From NCBI RefSeq assembly GCF_024586455.1, contig NC_065920.1, forward strand, positions 15,710,144 to 15,774,143: a DNA stretch of 64,000 nt, written 5' to 3'. Positions 1 to 10,259 of the stretch are shown here, piece after piece. The notes below the pieces were generated by a model. It was not told the origin of the DNA. It saw only the letters and a list, made by a program, of their open reading frames with translations, and made no database searches. The stretch is from Bactrocera neohumeralis. Its lineage: Eukaryota > Arthropoda > Insecta > Diptera > Tephritidae. Within the stretch, counting starts at the first letter, position 1; every line of letters begins with the position of its first letter. Position numbers and translations under genes: made by a program.

Positions 1-297
1 TCTCGATTAGTTTGCTATTCCGTTGGGGAACATATGTATGTAAGCGCATGGCGGTTGTTGAAATCGGGTCTCAAAAGATTTCAAACAACACCAATTTTTT
101 GGGTTTTCCGAAGGAAAACGGCACATATGATATTTTAAAGTTTTTTTGTCACGTTCTTATTTAGAAACATGCAGGAATATTATTGGTGGCGTGTTGAAAG
201 ACTCTTCCTTTGATGACCAAAGCTAATTTATGAAGCTTGCTCTTGGTGATGACTCTACTATACACAAAAACTGAGGCTCCTTCTCACACAACGCACA

Positions 298-365
298 TAC
301 TTTTATGAACCTCCATTTGGAGTACCTTCAGCTCCCAGTTTCAGACCCTCAAAATGCTGAAGATT
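298..365. repeat. Left copy of a ~68-bp direct repeat
   Basis: This stretch (core CCTCCATTTGGAGTACC, then CTTCAGCTCCCAGTTTCAGA) recurs in the same orientation at 743-810 with a few differences. The two copies flank the LINE fragment at 366-700. They are too long for an ordinary LINE target-site duplication, so they may be duplicated host DNA or parts of another repeat. Function is unknown. Confidence 0.8.
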
Positions 366-700
366 TTCCTTTCCTCTCAAGGAAGTCCTCTCTCGACGAA
401 CAAACATCAAACTTTATAAGTCAATCATTATTCCCGTCCTGTTATATGGATCCGGGGCATGGATGATGACAATATCTGATGAGTCGGCGTTACCAGTTTT
501 CGAAAGGAAGGTTCTGGGGAGATGTATGGTCCTTTGGGAATTGGCAACGACGAATACCGCAGTCGATCAAACAATGAGCTTTTTTTTAAATCTTTATTAG
601 AAAGACCAGAAAGAACCTGGCTGCACTTGGATTCCCCAATTGGCGCCAAACAGCGAAAAGGTAGAACGACTGGCGCGCTGTTGTACACTTGGCTACTATA
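366..700 (+). pseudogene. RTE-like LINE reverse transcriptase, C-terminal fragment
   Basis: The plus-strand frame from about 391 reads LSRRTNIKLYKSIIIPVLLY and then GSGAWMMTISDESALPVFER, the segment just after the RT palm domain in RTE-type non-LTR retrotransposons. After a frameshift a degenerate tail follows, including RPERTWLHLDSP, matching the usual GRP..RW.DQV..DL..LG tail in position. All upstream endonuclease and RT motifs are missing, as expected for a 5'-truncated, decayed insertion. The same block occurs at 10.9, 13.7, 39.0 and 62.2 kb in this window. The clade name is a motif judgement; presence of LINE RT sequence is confident. Confidence 0.75.
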
Positions 701-742
701 ACACCGCTAAGCCAATAGTGAAGGAGAAGAATCCAAAGCTCC

Positions 743-810
743 TACTTTTGTGAACCTCCACCTGGAGTACCTTCAGCTCCCAGTTTCAGATCCTCAGAGT
801 GCTGAATATT
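743..810. repeat. Right copy of the ~68-bp direct repeat
   Basis: This is the second copy of the repeat at 298-365, offset by 445 bp (core CCTCCACCTGGAGTACC). The pair brackets the LINE fragment. The few substitutions between copies indicate an old duplication. Confidence 0.8.
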
Positions 811-1027
811 TACTTTAAACAAATTAAGATCATAATCTCTTCTATGTCGAGATCCATCTTCACTTCACCTTTATCGAACGTGTTTTTCTTGCCATCAGAG
901 GGCTTCTTGCGGCGAAGGAACGCACTTTGAACGTCACATATCATATTCCCGCACATCACAATATATAGTCAGCGACAGGTTATCCCTGCATATCTGGATT
1001 TCGACTCCATTAAACCATCCTGTTTCA

Positions 1028-1740
1028 TTAAATGACGCAATGGATGAGTTTGCGTTCATTCTCGAAAAGAGGACTTCCACCAGCTTCGTCTTCACTATTT
1101 TTCACCACTCGAGCGACATCTGTCTCAGGGGTTACTGCGCTCGATGAGTGTCGTTTCGCACTCTCACTGCCTTTATCCGCTGCTTTGGTCGTTGTCGGCT
1201 TGTCATCTTCGTGGTTGATGGTCAGCTTCTCGGCTATATCCCTGCATTTTATGTTTTCAGACGGGGCCCTCATTTCGGTCTTTGTTTCTGGATGCCTCTG
1301 GATTCGGAAATTCGCACCAGTTGCGTGTGGGCATTTTTCACCTCCTCTTCTCTTAGATTTTACTTCTTCTTCCTTTAGGTTGGACCTGCTCTAGTGCCGG
1401 CTATATCTTCCGACCGCGCTTTGCCTTCAACCCCTATTGCTTGGCTTCTTCGTGGCTTCCGCGGCCCTCTTTTGTTTTCAGAATTAGAACTCTCGGTAAT
1501 CTGCTCAGAAGAGCACAGAATCTCTTTTTACTTTTGCCTGTTAACGCTCACAGCGCTTGCTTGGTCAGAGTCTTCATGGACTGTGGCACCCGTGCGCTGC
1601 AAACTTGACCGTAGTGCTACATCCATAGCTATCTGCTCCCGTTGTAGTCGAGTTGTGACTACTGGCGACACCGGTGGTCAAATCGCTGTGCCCGCCGGTG
1701 GGAGAGGCTTCGCTTTTCACCGACTTCTAGCTTGATTCCC
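1028..1740 (-). pseudogene. ORF1-like decayed coding region, unidentified
   Basis: The minus strand reads as a hydrophilic, charged, Ser/Thr/Glu-rich protein over about 240 codons, broken by stops and frameshifts. Blocks include MDVALRSSLQRTGATVHEDS and, lower down, SSAVTPETDVARVVKNSEDE then AGGSPLFENERKL. The plus strand of the same stretch gives hydrophobic antisense-like ORFs. The stretch also looks more GC-rich than the AT-rich DNA around it, as old coding sequence would. The composition resembles the disordered N-terminal part of a LINE ORF1 or gag-like protein, but I recognise no domain and see no CCHC knuckle. Alternatives are a decayed host exon or a chance open stretch. Confidence 0.35.
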
Positions 1741-2982
1741 TGCCCGGTTAATCTCTTTTTTTGTGTCTATATTGAGTTTTGACTTCCTGATTGACCCCCT
1801 TCTGAAACTGCATATAAGGCAGTCCACCGTCAGGGCATTAATGGGGGAATAAATCAGGCTTCGCTGGATGCTGCATGTGTGCATTTTCATCACTCAGCCA
1901 ACCATATGGCAGCTTGAGACCAAGCCACTAGCAGCGACGCCCATTGTCCACGCGGAAGAAACAGCTAAGCGGAATTTGGCAGATCGGAATAAAAAATCAT
2001 AATAAATATGATTGAAACTGCGAGTAAGTAATAAGCTACTAATTAGTAGCTTAGTTTAATTGGTATTAATATTATATTGCTTCAACTGCCCGCTACAAAT
2101 TTATGCAATACAAACTGCACCGAATTCGCGCTATAAATTTAATCAAATTAAAATCATGAAATTTTTGCAATTCCGCGATTTTCGCAATTTTAAGTACAGA
2201 AAATTGCCAACTGCACGAAAAAAAATATGTGGCTGGTTTAAACATTGGGTACGATGTTGCAAAAGTTATAGTGTGCTTCCAATATTGCCAGATACACATT
2301 CGAATAGCAGGCGTTGTTAACAAAATTCATGTAATTAAAATTTTCTGCAAAAAACCTAAATCGACAACACCGAATAGATAGCGCGTATAGCGAGCAACCA
2401 CAAAAGTAGCGAAACCACATTATACTAGCAGCAACAATATATGTTCAACATACATGTAACTAAAGCGAAATGGCGGCGACTAGGAAGTCATATAAGCAAG
2501 CACGTGTTAATGAAATAAGTCCGGCTCACTAATACATAAAACAATTTGTAGCGGAAATTGAAATAATTAACTTTTTGATGTCCTGACACACACACGCACG
2601 CACACATACACTGCAGCTATGCCCTAAATGCTTTAACTGTAAATTCCGCTGTTTATCCTCACAGCCTATAATTCGGTCACATCGCGCAGCGCGTGTCAGC
2701 GCAGCCTAACCGCTACAAACAACAAAGCGGCGAACAATTGGCATCCTGGCAGTGCATTTATGGTGCTACATGTAGGCGCCCACGAGCTGTTAGCTATGAT
2801 ATGAACATCGAGCGCGGTAAGTAGCAGGCGGCCGGGTCGATTGGTTCAGCTTTTTACGTATTTACGTATGTCGGCGATTTGAGGTGGTGCCGCATGCGCT
2901 TCCTAGTTGCGCTAATTCAATTAAAATTTTCAACAAATATGATGCCAACAAAATACCGTTATCTGCGAGTATGCCAATGTGC
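1741..2982. other. AT-rich non-coding DNA, no gene seen
   Basis: I see no recognisable coding sequence. It contains a 22-bp perfect palindrome (2032-2053), a short CA-rich microsatellite near 2586-2612, and, at its right edge, the first of several ATTAGGGTG-type repeat termini (2983). Confidence 0.6.
2032..2053. repeat. 22-bp perfect palindrome
   Basis: The two halves TAAGCTACTAA and TTAGTAGCTTA are exact reverse complements with no spacer. It could form a small cruciform or bind a symmetric dimer. It may equally be chance in AT-rich DNA. Confidence 0.9.
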
Positions 2983-3116
2983 ATTAGGGTGCGCCAAAAA
3001 AGCAAGCGATAGTTTTGTGTGGGAAAATTGACGTATTTTTGCAAATTGTTCAATATATTTAGGAAGTTATGAGTATTTTGAGGTCTCTTTACTAGAATAA
3101 TTGTAAAATTAATTAA

Positions 3117-4200
3117 ACAAGTAAGGAAGGGCTAAGTCGGGTGTCACCGAACATTTTATACTCTCGCATGGTAAAGTGATAATCGAGATTTCATAATACG
3201 TCATTTACATATTTTTCAAACACCGAATTTTTGTAAGGTTTTATTCCGCTATCATCATTGGTTCCTAATGTTTATACTCGTATTATACAGAGAAGGCATC
3301 AGATGGAATTCAAAATAGCTTTATATTGGAAGAAGGCGTGGTTGCGAACCGATTTCACCCATATTTCGTACATGTCATCAGGGTGTTAAGAAAATATTAT
3401 ATACCGAATTTCATTGAAATCGGTCCAGTAGTTCCTGAGATATGGTTTTTGGTCCATAAGTGGGCGGCGCCACGCCCATTTTCAATTTTTAAAAAAAACC
3501 TGAGTGCAGCTTCCTTCTGGCACTTCTTCCGTAAAATTTAGTGTTTCTGACGTTTCTTGTTAGTCGGTTAACGCACTTTTAGTGATTTTGAACATAACCT
3601 TTGTATGGGAGGTGGGCGTGGTTATTATCCGATTTCTTCCATTTTTGAACTGTATATGGAAATACCTGAAGAAAACGACTCTGTAGACTTTGGTTGACAT
3701 AGCTATAGTAGTTTCCGAGATATGTACAAAAAACTTAGTAGGGGGCGGGGCCACGCCCACTTTTCCAAAACAATTGCGTCCAAATATGCCCCTCCCTAAT
3801 GCAATCCTTTGTGCCAAATTTCACTTTAATATCTTTATTTATGGCTTAGTTATGACACTTTATAGGTTTTCGGTTTCCGCCATTTTGTGGGCGTGGCAGT
3901 GGGCCGACTTTGCCCATCTTCGAACTTAACTTTCTTATGGAGCCAAGAAATACGTGTACCAAGTTTCATCATGATATCTCAATTTTTACTCAAGTTACAG
4001 CTTGCACGGACGGACAGACGGACGGACAGACAGACGGACAGACAGACATCCGGATTTCGACTCTACTCGTCGCCCTGATCACTTTGGTATATATAACCCT
4101 ATATCTGACTCTTTTAGTTTTAGGACTTACAAACAACCGTTATGTGAACAAAACTATAATACTCTCGTTAGCAACATTGTTGCGAGAGTATAAAAATAAC
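3117..4200 (+). repeat. Dispersed repeat with GGACGGACAGAC tract and terminal inverted motif
   Basis: It begins ACAAGTAAGGAAGGGCTAAG and contains several GTGGGCGTGG/CCACGCCC segments. An ACGGACGGACAGAC-type microsatellite lies at about 4010-4050, and the unit ends in a hairpin. The 15-mer TTTTATACTCTCGCA at 3154-3168 is exactly inverted as TGCGAGAGTATAAAA at 4181-4195. The last ~35 bp (4159-4191) fold back on themselves (ATACTCTCG...CGAGAGTAT). The ORFs inside are short and unlike any protein I know. A second copy on the other strand lies at 43140-44405, and fragments occur at 5.4 and 58.0 kb. It is probably a non-autonomous transposon common in flies; I cannot name the superfamily. Confidence 0.75.
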
Positions 4201-4332
4201 TTTTCCTCCTTGCATTAGGGTGCTCAAAAAGTACGCGCGAATGTTCTTTGTGGTAAAGATTATATATTTTTCACATTTACCCAGTATATTAGAGAGTCTC
4301 GTTGTCAATCGAGGTCCAAACTGAGTTTAATA

Positions 4333-5366
4333 ACGGGTGACCCAAATATACGTACTTTTTTCAATATCCTTATTTGACAGATCGCGCGTCAGTCGTGTCA
4401 AACAATCATGTTATTTTCGTTCATCATTGTTAATAATTTCATCGTGAAAAAACTTACTCCTGAACAATGTTTAGAAATCGTTCAACTTTATTACGAAGAT
4501 TCAAGCTTTGCAAAGAATGTGTTTCGCGCACTTCGCTCAAATTACTCGGCCTACTGACCGTACTATTCGCAAGACCATCATCTATCCTGTCACCCAGCAT
4601 TCATTACTGCATTTTATGCGACAGAATAGATCACGTCCAGCACGCAGTGAAGACGGTACATTGTCGGGCTTAGCTGAGATAATTGATTCAAAGCCGTTCG
4701 CAGCAACTCGGATGGCTCAATGGGTATGAAGCAAGCAAAATTGCCGCATTTGGAACAAAGAGCAACCTGAAGAGATACAAGGGTTGCCATATCATTCAGA
4801 AAAAACAACGGTTTGGTGTGTTTTGTGCCGGTGAGAACGTAACCATCAATGGCGACCGTTATTGTGCCATGATAACCGACTAATCGGTTATTGAAATTGA
4901 ATCTCATGGTCTCGGCGGCATTTGGTTTTGAACAAAACGGCGTCACTTCCTCACATCGCATTTATTGAGACAAGACTTTGATGAGCAGATAATTTCACGT
5001 TTTGGGCCTTCCGATTGGCCACCAAGATCACACCGTTAGATTTTTTCGTGTGGGGATAGGTAAAGCCTTAAGTCTATGCGGACAATCTCACGTCGGTTTA
5101 AGCCTTGGAGCAAAACATCACGCGTGTCATTCGTCAGTTACCACTCGAAATGCTTGAACGAAATGCTTGAACTAGTCATCGAAAATCGGACTAAATGGAT
5201 GGACCAATTGAGACGTAGCCGTGACCAACATTTAAAAGAAATAATCTTCAAAAAATAAATGCCAAAGAATGTTCTTTCGAATGATAATAAACATTTTCGA
5301 TTAAATTTGAAGTTACCGTGTTTTTTTCCTTTAAAAAAGTAAGGAACCTCGAAAAAGATCACCCTT
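4333..5366 (+). mobile_element. Mariner, DD41D (rosa-like) family, copy A, both ends present
   Basis: Element of 1034 bp flanked by TA on both sides (4331-4332, 5367-5368). The ends are inverted: ACGGGTGACC...GTACTTTTTT on the left and, read inwards, AAGGGTGATC...TTACTTTTTT on the right. It encloses a broken transposase (4446-5257). Copies B (7604), C (21066) and D (38482) belong to the same family. The family call rests on the spacing between the second and third catalytic positions, about 41 residues when aligned to family members, the DD41D arrangement first described for rosa in Ceratitis. This copy cannot make active enzyme. Confidence 0.85.
4446..5257 (+). pseudogene. DD41D mariner transposase, broken (copy A)
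   Basis: The N-terminal helix-turn-helix region starts KLTPEQCLEIVQLYYEDSSF then AKNVFRALRS. At about 4705-4712 the frame passes from RSQQLG straight into WLNGYEASK, so an internal deletion has removed the first catalytic Asp (the usual SDEAHF box). The second Asp box reads EQNGVTSSH (normally QQDGATCH), so Asp is replaced by Asn. The third box survives as ITPLDFFVWG but in a shifted frame. The C-terminus ends near RSRDQHLKEIIFKK, as in family members. At least three frameshifts and several stops are present. Confidence 0.85.
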
Positions 5367-5379
5367 TAAATATGAAGTT

Positions 5380-5660
5380 ATGAGATAATCCTTTCTTGAT
5401 AATAGTATGTACTATACGTGTGCTAAAAATGTGTTTGATCGGGTCAATTTTCGAGCTTTCGGATGATTTTATTCTATATCGTCCAATATGAGAGTTATCT
5501 TGAGAGAGCGTATTTTCCTAATAACGGTGCATCTTTGTGCTTAGAATGACTAAAATCAGAAGAAAACTTGCCCTAGACCCCATGAAACTAACAAGCCGTA
5601 TGTACCTGAAAGTATTACCCCTGCTTTAATCGGCTATACTCGAACTTAGCCCTTGCTTAA
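5380..5660 (-). repeat. Fragment of the 3.1-kb-type dispersed repeat
   Basis: It matches part of the repeat at 43140-44405, in the same minus orientation. Shared blocks include GAGAGTTATCTTGAGAGAGCG, CATCTTTGTGCTTAGAATGA and the run ending GTATGTACCTGAAAGTATTA. It lies directly beside mariner copy A, so one probably inserted next to or into the other. Confidence 0.65.
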
Positions 5661-6315
5661 TTCTATAACCAAATTTTTTCCAACTGTTCACATCCTCAAT
5701 TTTCAGATCTGCCAAAAGAGTAAAAACATCAAATTAATGATTTAAATTTGACCAACAATTTTATAATTTTTTTTACAAAAACATGAGTGTGACTACAAAA
5801 ACCACATACAAACAAAACTGAGCACATTTCGGCAAAAACTGAGGCCTGACTGTAAATAGCTGCCAGTAAAATAAATGTTGGTTATGAAACAAATATTTAC
5901 TACTCTATAAATATACATACATATATACTAGTATATGGAAATATTTATATCTACATCAAATCTAAGTTATAGCGCCAACATGAAGTTGTTGCACCTCCAC
6001 CTGTTTACGTGTGATAAATGCCAGCGAATATAATTATATGCAACTTTAGTCCAATGCGATTGCTTGTGGCGTCTGCCGCATGCTCTCCGCTACCGCAGGC
6101 AAACTAAAATTGTAAAGGTATGTCCCCTCGCTGCCGAACGGTGTTTGGTTGGTGTTTGCGGTGAGTTATATTCACATAATATCGGCATTGTGGTGTGACT
6201 TTAATTAATGCCATGACACTAACAGTGGACCGCGTGGTGGACACTAACCGCACATACAAGTATAGCAGGGATATTTCATGAGCTACAAAGCCCACTGAGA
6301 AATATGCCAAAACTT
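5661..6315. other. AT-rich non-coding DNA
   Basis: No gene or named repeat was recognised. It contains short ACATACATATATAC-type runs near 5915-5935. Confidence 0.6.
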
Positions 6316-6319
6316 TTAA

Positions 6320-7064
6320 GGGGAGAGCCTGATTTAGAAGCTTTAAAAAATCGTTTTTTTTTGCTTAAATCTCTTTAGAAATAAGCTAACAATATGTCAC
6401 CAAAGTTTTAGATGGGAATTTGAAATATTTTCGAAACTAGAAGGAAAATAGTAATCGAGCGTCTAACAGATTTATGAGCGATTGGGAAGAAAGCGAAAAC
6501 TTTGACGCGCGATTTCTCGGTTTTTCATTTTTACGATTTTTTTTAATTGGCGGGCAGGATAGAAAAAAACTAAACGTCGTATGGAATTGGGGCAAAGTTT
6601 ATTATCTTTGGCATTAAATTATCTTCTATTTAAACTGAAAAAAACTAAGAAAAGTCAAGTTTGAACATATTTTTAAACAAGATGAAGTAAAACTTTTTGG
6701 TAAAAAAACACTTTTTTTTATTTTTAAGAAATTTCTAAAAATTTTTCACTTTTTTTGGGATTTTTTTTAGTTTAACTAGAAGATAAATTATTAGAAAATA
6801 TGAATCCCCCTGAACTTTTTGTTTTCGATAGAAATTGCGAACTTCATCCTGCCCGCGGTTCGACAAATTCACATGCGAGATGCATCGGGCAAATGCTTTC
6901 CAAAGGCAGAATATCAAAGATTTCATATCCAAAAAATTTGTGAATGATGTTTGAATAAATAACTATAAGCCCTAGAAATTTTGCTTTAATCACTTATTTC
7001 TTTCCTTCCCAAAAAAATCCTCAAAAAAATCGATTTTTTGAAGCCTCTAAGGCAGGATCCCCCT
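6320..7064. mobile_element. Foldback (long inverted-repeat) element flanked by TTAA
   Basis: TTAA occurs at both borders (6316-6319 and 7065-7068). The first ~35 bp (GGGGAGAGCCTG...TTTAAAAAATCG) match the reverse complement of the last ~35 bp (AGGGGGATCCTG...TTCAAAAAATCG). Closer to the centre a second inverted pair appears: GCGGGCAGGAT at about 6551 against its complement at about 6850, and TTATCTTCTATTTAAACT against its complement on the right. The whole 745-bp unit is therefore an imperfect hairpin centred near 6690. No ORF is plausible. TTAA duplication suggests mobilisation by a piggyBac-type or similar TTAA-specific transposase, but the tips are not a typical piggyBac sequence. Confidence 0.75.
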
Positions 7065-7068
7065 TTAA

Positions 7069-7603
7069 AGCAAAAAGCGGCTAGAGAGGCCTATTAAGAA
7101 TAAAGAAATCATTCACAAACCCATCATTCGAATATTATGACTTTCGTCATCCGACTAACGATTTCGGATAAAAATAAAATAATATATTTCCATTTTCATT
7201 TCCAGCAGCACTTAATGCTGTTTTCTTTGTTGTTTTTCCGGGCATAATTATAAAGGTTTTCGATTAATCAAAATTGTCTAGAGGCCATGCCAGCCTATCG
7301 TTCTAAAAATTTGAGTATGCCAACTGTGCATATGTAAAATAAAATGTATAAATTTATAATGTATTCACTAAATTGAGTATTCCATTACCTGTGACATTTA
7401 TTTAATTGACATGCATTTGCATTACATCAAAAATATATTAATAATTTGTAATTTTCAAACGAATGCATGAGAACACAATTCTTATTATTTGAAGCAAAAA
7501 TATGACGAATGTACATTATATAGTATATAATGTATGGTGAATTACGCAATAAATGTTTTTTTTTCTGATATAATGCATAACTTTACATTACATATTTCAA
7601 ATA
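7069..7603. other. AT-rich spacer
   Basis: I see no gene. Long A/T runs and degenerate ATATAC stretches reach up to the TA before mariner copy B. Confidence 0.6.
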
Positions 7604-8490
7604 AAGAATGATCCGTTTCGAGGCTACCTACTTTTTTAAATAAAAAACACAGAAACATCAATGCGATGTGTGGTAAGTGGCGTCTTGTTGAAACCAAATG
7701 TCGCTAAGATCACGAATTTCAATTTCAGCTATCAAAAATTCTGTTATCATGGCGCGATAATGGTCGCCAGTAACAATTACGTTCTCATCCGCATCGTTTT
7801 ATAAAAATATGGACAGATGAATTCACAAGCCGACAAACCACACCAAACCATTGTTTTTTCTTGAAAATGGCAGCTCTTGAATGCTTTAGGTTGCTTTTCG
7901 TCCCAAATGCGGCAATTTTGCTTGTTTACATACCCATTGAGGCAGAAATGGACTCATCGCTGAATAAAATTTGGATCGAAAACGGCGCATCTTCTTGGAA
8001 CTTTTCAAGTGCTCACAAAGCGAAGCGATGTCGCTTCTGAATGTCGAGCGGCTTCAGTTCTTGCACAAGCTGTATTTTGTACTCTTTCAATTTAAGATCT
8101 CCACATAAATAAAATGCGCCAAGTCTGCCATACTTCAGTCCGAGTTGCTACGAATGGCGCCTGATCGACTCTCCTCAGTAATCGTGTACACTCTCAGCTA
8201 TAACTGAAATATTTCTTCACTGTGTGCTGGTCGTGGTCTATTCGGTTGAATATTATCCAATAATGAATGCTGGGTCTCAAGATGGGTGATAGTGTCGAGA
8301 ATAGTACGCTCAGTATGCCGTTTATGTTGACCATAAGTTGAGCGAAATGCGCGAAATACATTCTTTACAGAACATGAGTTTTCGTAATAAAGTTGAAAAG
8401 TCAGTAAACCTTGTTCAGGAGGCCTTAGTGTTTTCATGATGAAATGACAAACAATAATGAACAGAAATAACATGACAGCTTGACACGAGA
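7604..8490 (-). mobile_element. Mariner, DD41D (rosa-like), copy B, 5' end missing
   Basis: The 3' terminus is intact at 7604 next to TA (AAGAATGATCC...CTACTTTTTT matches the tips of copies A and C). On the minus strand the transposase begins near 8440 with MKTLRPPEQGLLTFQLYYEN then SCSVKNVFRAF, followed by RSTYGQHKRHTERTILDTIT. Later blocks are CLNGYVNKQNCRIWDEKQ and TMVWCGL. Stops and frameshifts are frequent, and the DNA after the FGFNKTPLTTH block (normally containing the second Asp) is deleted through to the 3' end. Upstream, homology to the copy A 5' leader stops at about 8490, where the second mariner begins. Confidence 0.8.
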
Positions 8491-9250
8491 GGTCTAATTT
8501 CCGACCAGTTTTTGCAGCAATCGGGACCGTGTGTCAGAATATTCTCTTTATAGGCGTCAATCGTGTCGGGCGTATCTTCGCAGACAAGCGACTTCACGTA
8601 ACTCCACAAAAAATAGTCCAGCGGTGTTAAATCGTACGATCTTGGAGGCAAACCACAAAAACCTTTCTTCAATAAATGGATTGTTTCGTCATGTTAAACT
8701 CAAATGTCCTTCACATGAACGTTCTTCAATTCAGATACGAAAAAGTCATTAATCATGATTTTACAGCGTTCCGCATGGACTGTAAGATTATGACCGACTT
8801 CATTTTTGTAGATATTGGATCAATGATTTCCTCTGTCCAACAGCACACCAAAAAGTGACTTTTTTGAGGATGAGACGGCATCTTAACAATAGCTTTTGGA
8901 TTATCATCACTTCAAATGTGACAATTTTGTTTATGAAAATACTCATACAACCAAGAGTGAGCTTCAACGCTGAACAAAATTCTCTTGTGAAAATCGGGAT
9001 CGTTGAACAACTTGTTTCGAGTCCATGAACCGAGCGTGCCACACGCTTAATAGTCGTTCGTCTTCAATTCTTGAACGAGTTGAAATTGGTAAGCCCATAA
9101 AGTAAGATACTTCCGCAGAATTTTCCATAAAGCAGCGTCACAAGGTCGCACTCCTCACTGCTTATGTCTCCCTTAGAAGGCCACACACTATAAACTCTCG
9201 CTATACTCTCGCCACCGATTCTGCTAGTATACATATAATCGTGTCCATCA
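8480..9250 (-). pseudogene. Second mariner transposase relic, joined to copy B
   Basis: Minus-strand blocks in order from about 9250: degenerate N-terminal half, ALWKILRKYLTLWAYQFQLV then QELKTND, LFNDPDFHKRILFSVEAHSW then LYEYFHKQNCHI, and PPRSYDLTPLDYFLWSYVKS. The first catalytic Asp of the SDEAHF box is Val here, the second-Asp region is deleted, and the third Asp in DLTPLDYF is kept. It is clearly related to copies A-D but diverged, so probably another subfamily. Its C-terminus (NWSEIRPL) runs directly into the 5' leader of copy B with no terminal inverted repeat between them. Confidence 0.75.
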
Positions 9251-9325
9251 ATATTTGCGTGCATTTGGGTGAGCTCAAAGTGATTCGAGCGTACAGCAAA
9301 ATGCCAACACCGCAAATTGAACACG

Positions 9326-10085
9326 CTTCACAGCTACACACATACACATACAATGGCGGTTAGGATGGCGTTTGTGTTTGGTCAGTGTAAGATTTTTACT
9401 TTTGGTCAATGCGTTAAGCCAGCAAAACCGACACCATGCCATTGGTTTGTATATAAAAATTGCTGCTTGTTGTAATATACACATTAATATAAAAATATAT
9501 ATGTGCAAACACACACTGACAAGTACACAAACCTGCACAAATGCACCAACCTTCACGAATATTCATACATACTCGTTTGTGGCATGAGAGGCACCCTTTC
9601 TGTTCGTGCGTTTTTGGCAAATTATTGCTCGCCAGCATTTTACATGCTGATGCATTTTCACGTTTGCAGCAGCATCAGCAAAAACTGGCCGCACCCACGC
9701 TTCGCTTGCAATCACCATCACGCCTGAAAGCGTGCGCAATGCCTTCATTCTGCTGAGAGCATGCGTAATGCCGCTTCAGCTGCCGCATAAGTGCTCCAGC
9801 GAAATGCATTTGCAAAGCACGCTATATATATGTACATATATGTATATCTATATCTACGTGTAAGTATGCACTTTTCTCGTTTGCCGTGTGTGCAACTAAT
9901 TTAAAAGCAAAGGAATCTATGCCCTCGCACCAACTCTGCTTATTAAGCGAAAAAAGGGTAAATGGCTTCAGCTCGCTTGCTTTGATGCGAATGCGATTGC
10001 CGCTGAATGTTTGTTCGTATGTGTAATATATATAGTATAAATAGTACATTACATATGTGTGGTATATATATCTAACAACGGGGAG
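9326..10085. other. Non-coding DNA with CA/TA microsatellites
   Basis: Several overlapping short ORFs on both strands come from CA-rich sequence (9330-9560) and look like chance. A TATATATGTACATATATGTA stretch lies at about 9823-9850. No gene was recognised. Confidence 0.6.
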
Positions 10086-10259
10086 GATTTCAAGGTCGAA
10101 ACTCTTAATGGCATAATCCCTTGAGCATACTGAGCCTAGCAGAAGTCACATTTGTTCCACTCTGGCAGCCATAATATTTTACAGCAGAAACTTCAATTAC
10201 TCCAATAATAAAAAAAGGAAACCCATTAACTTTGACTTCACCGAAACTATAATATATTT

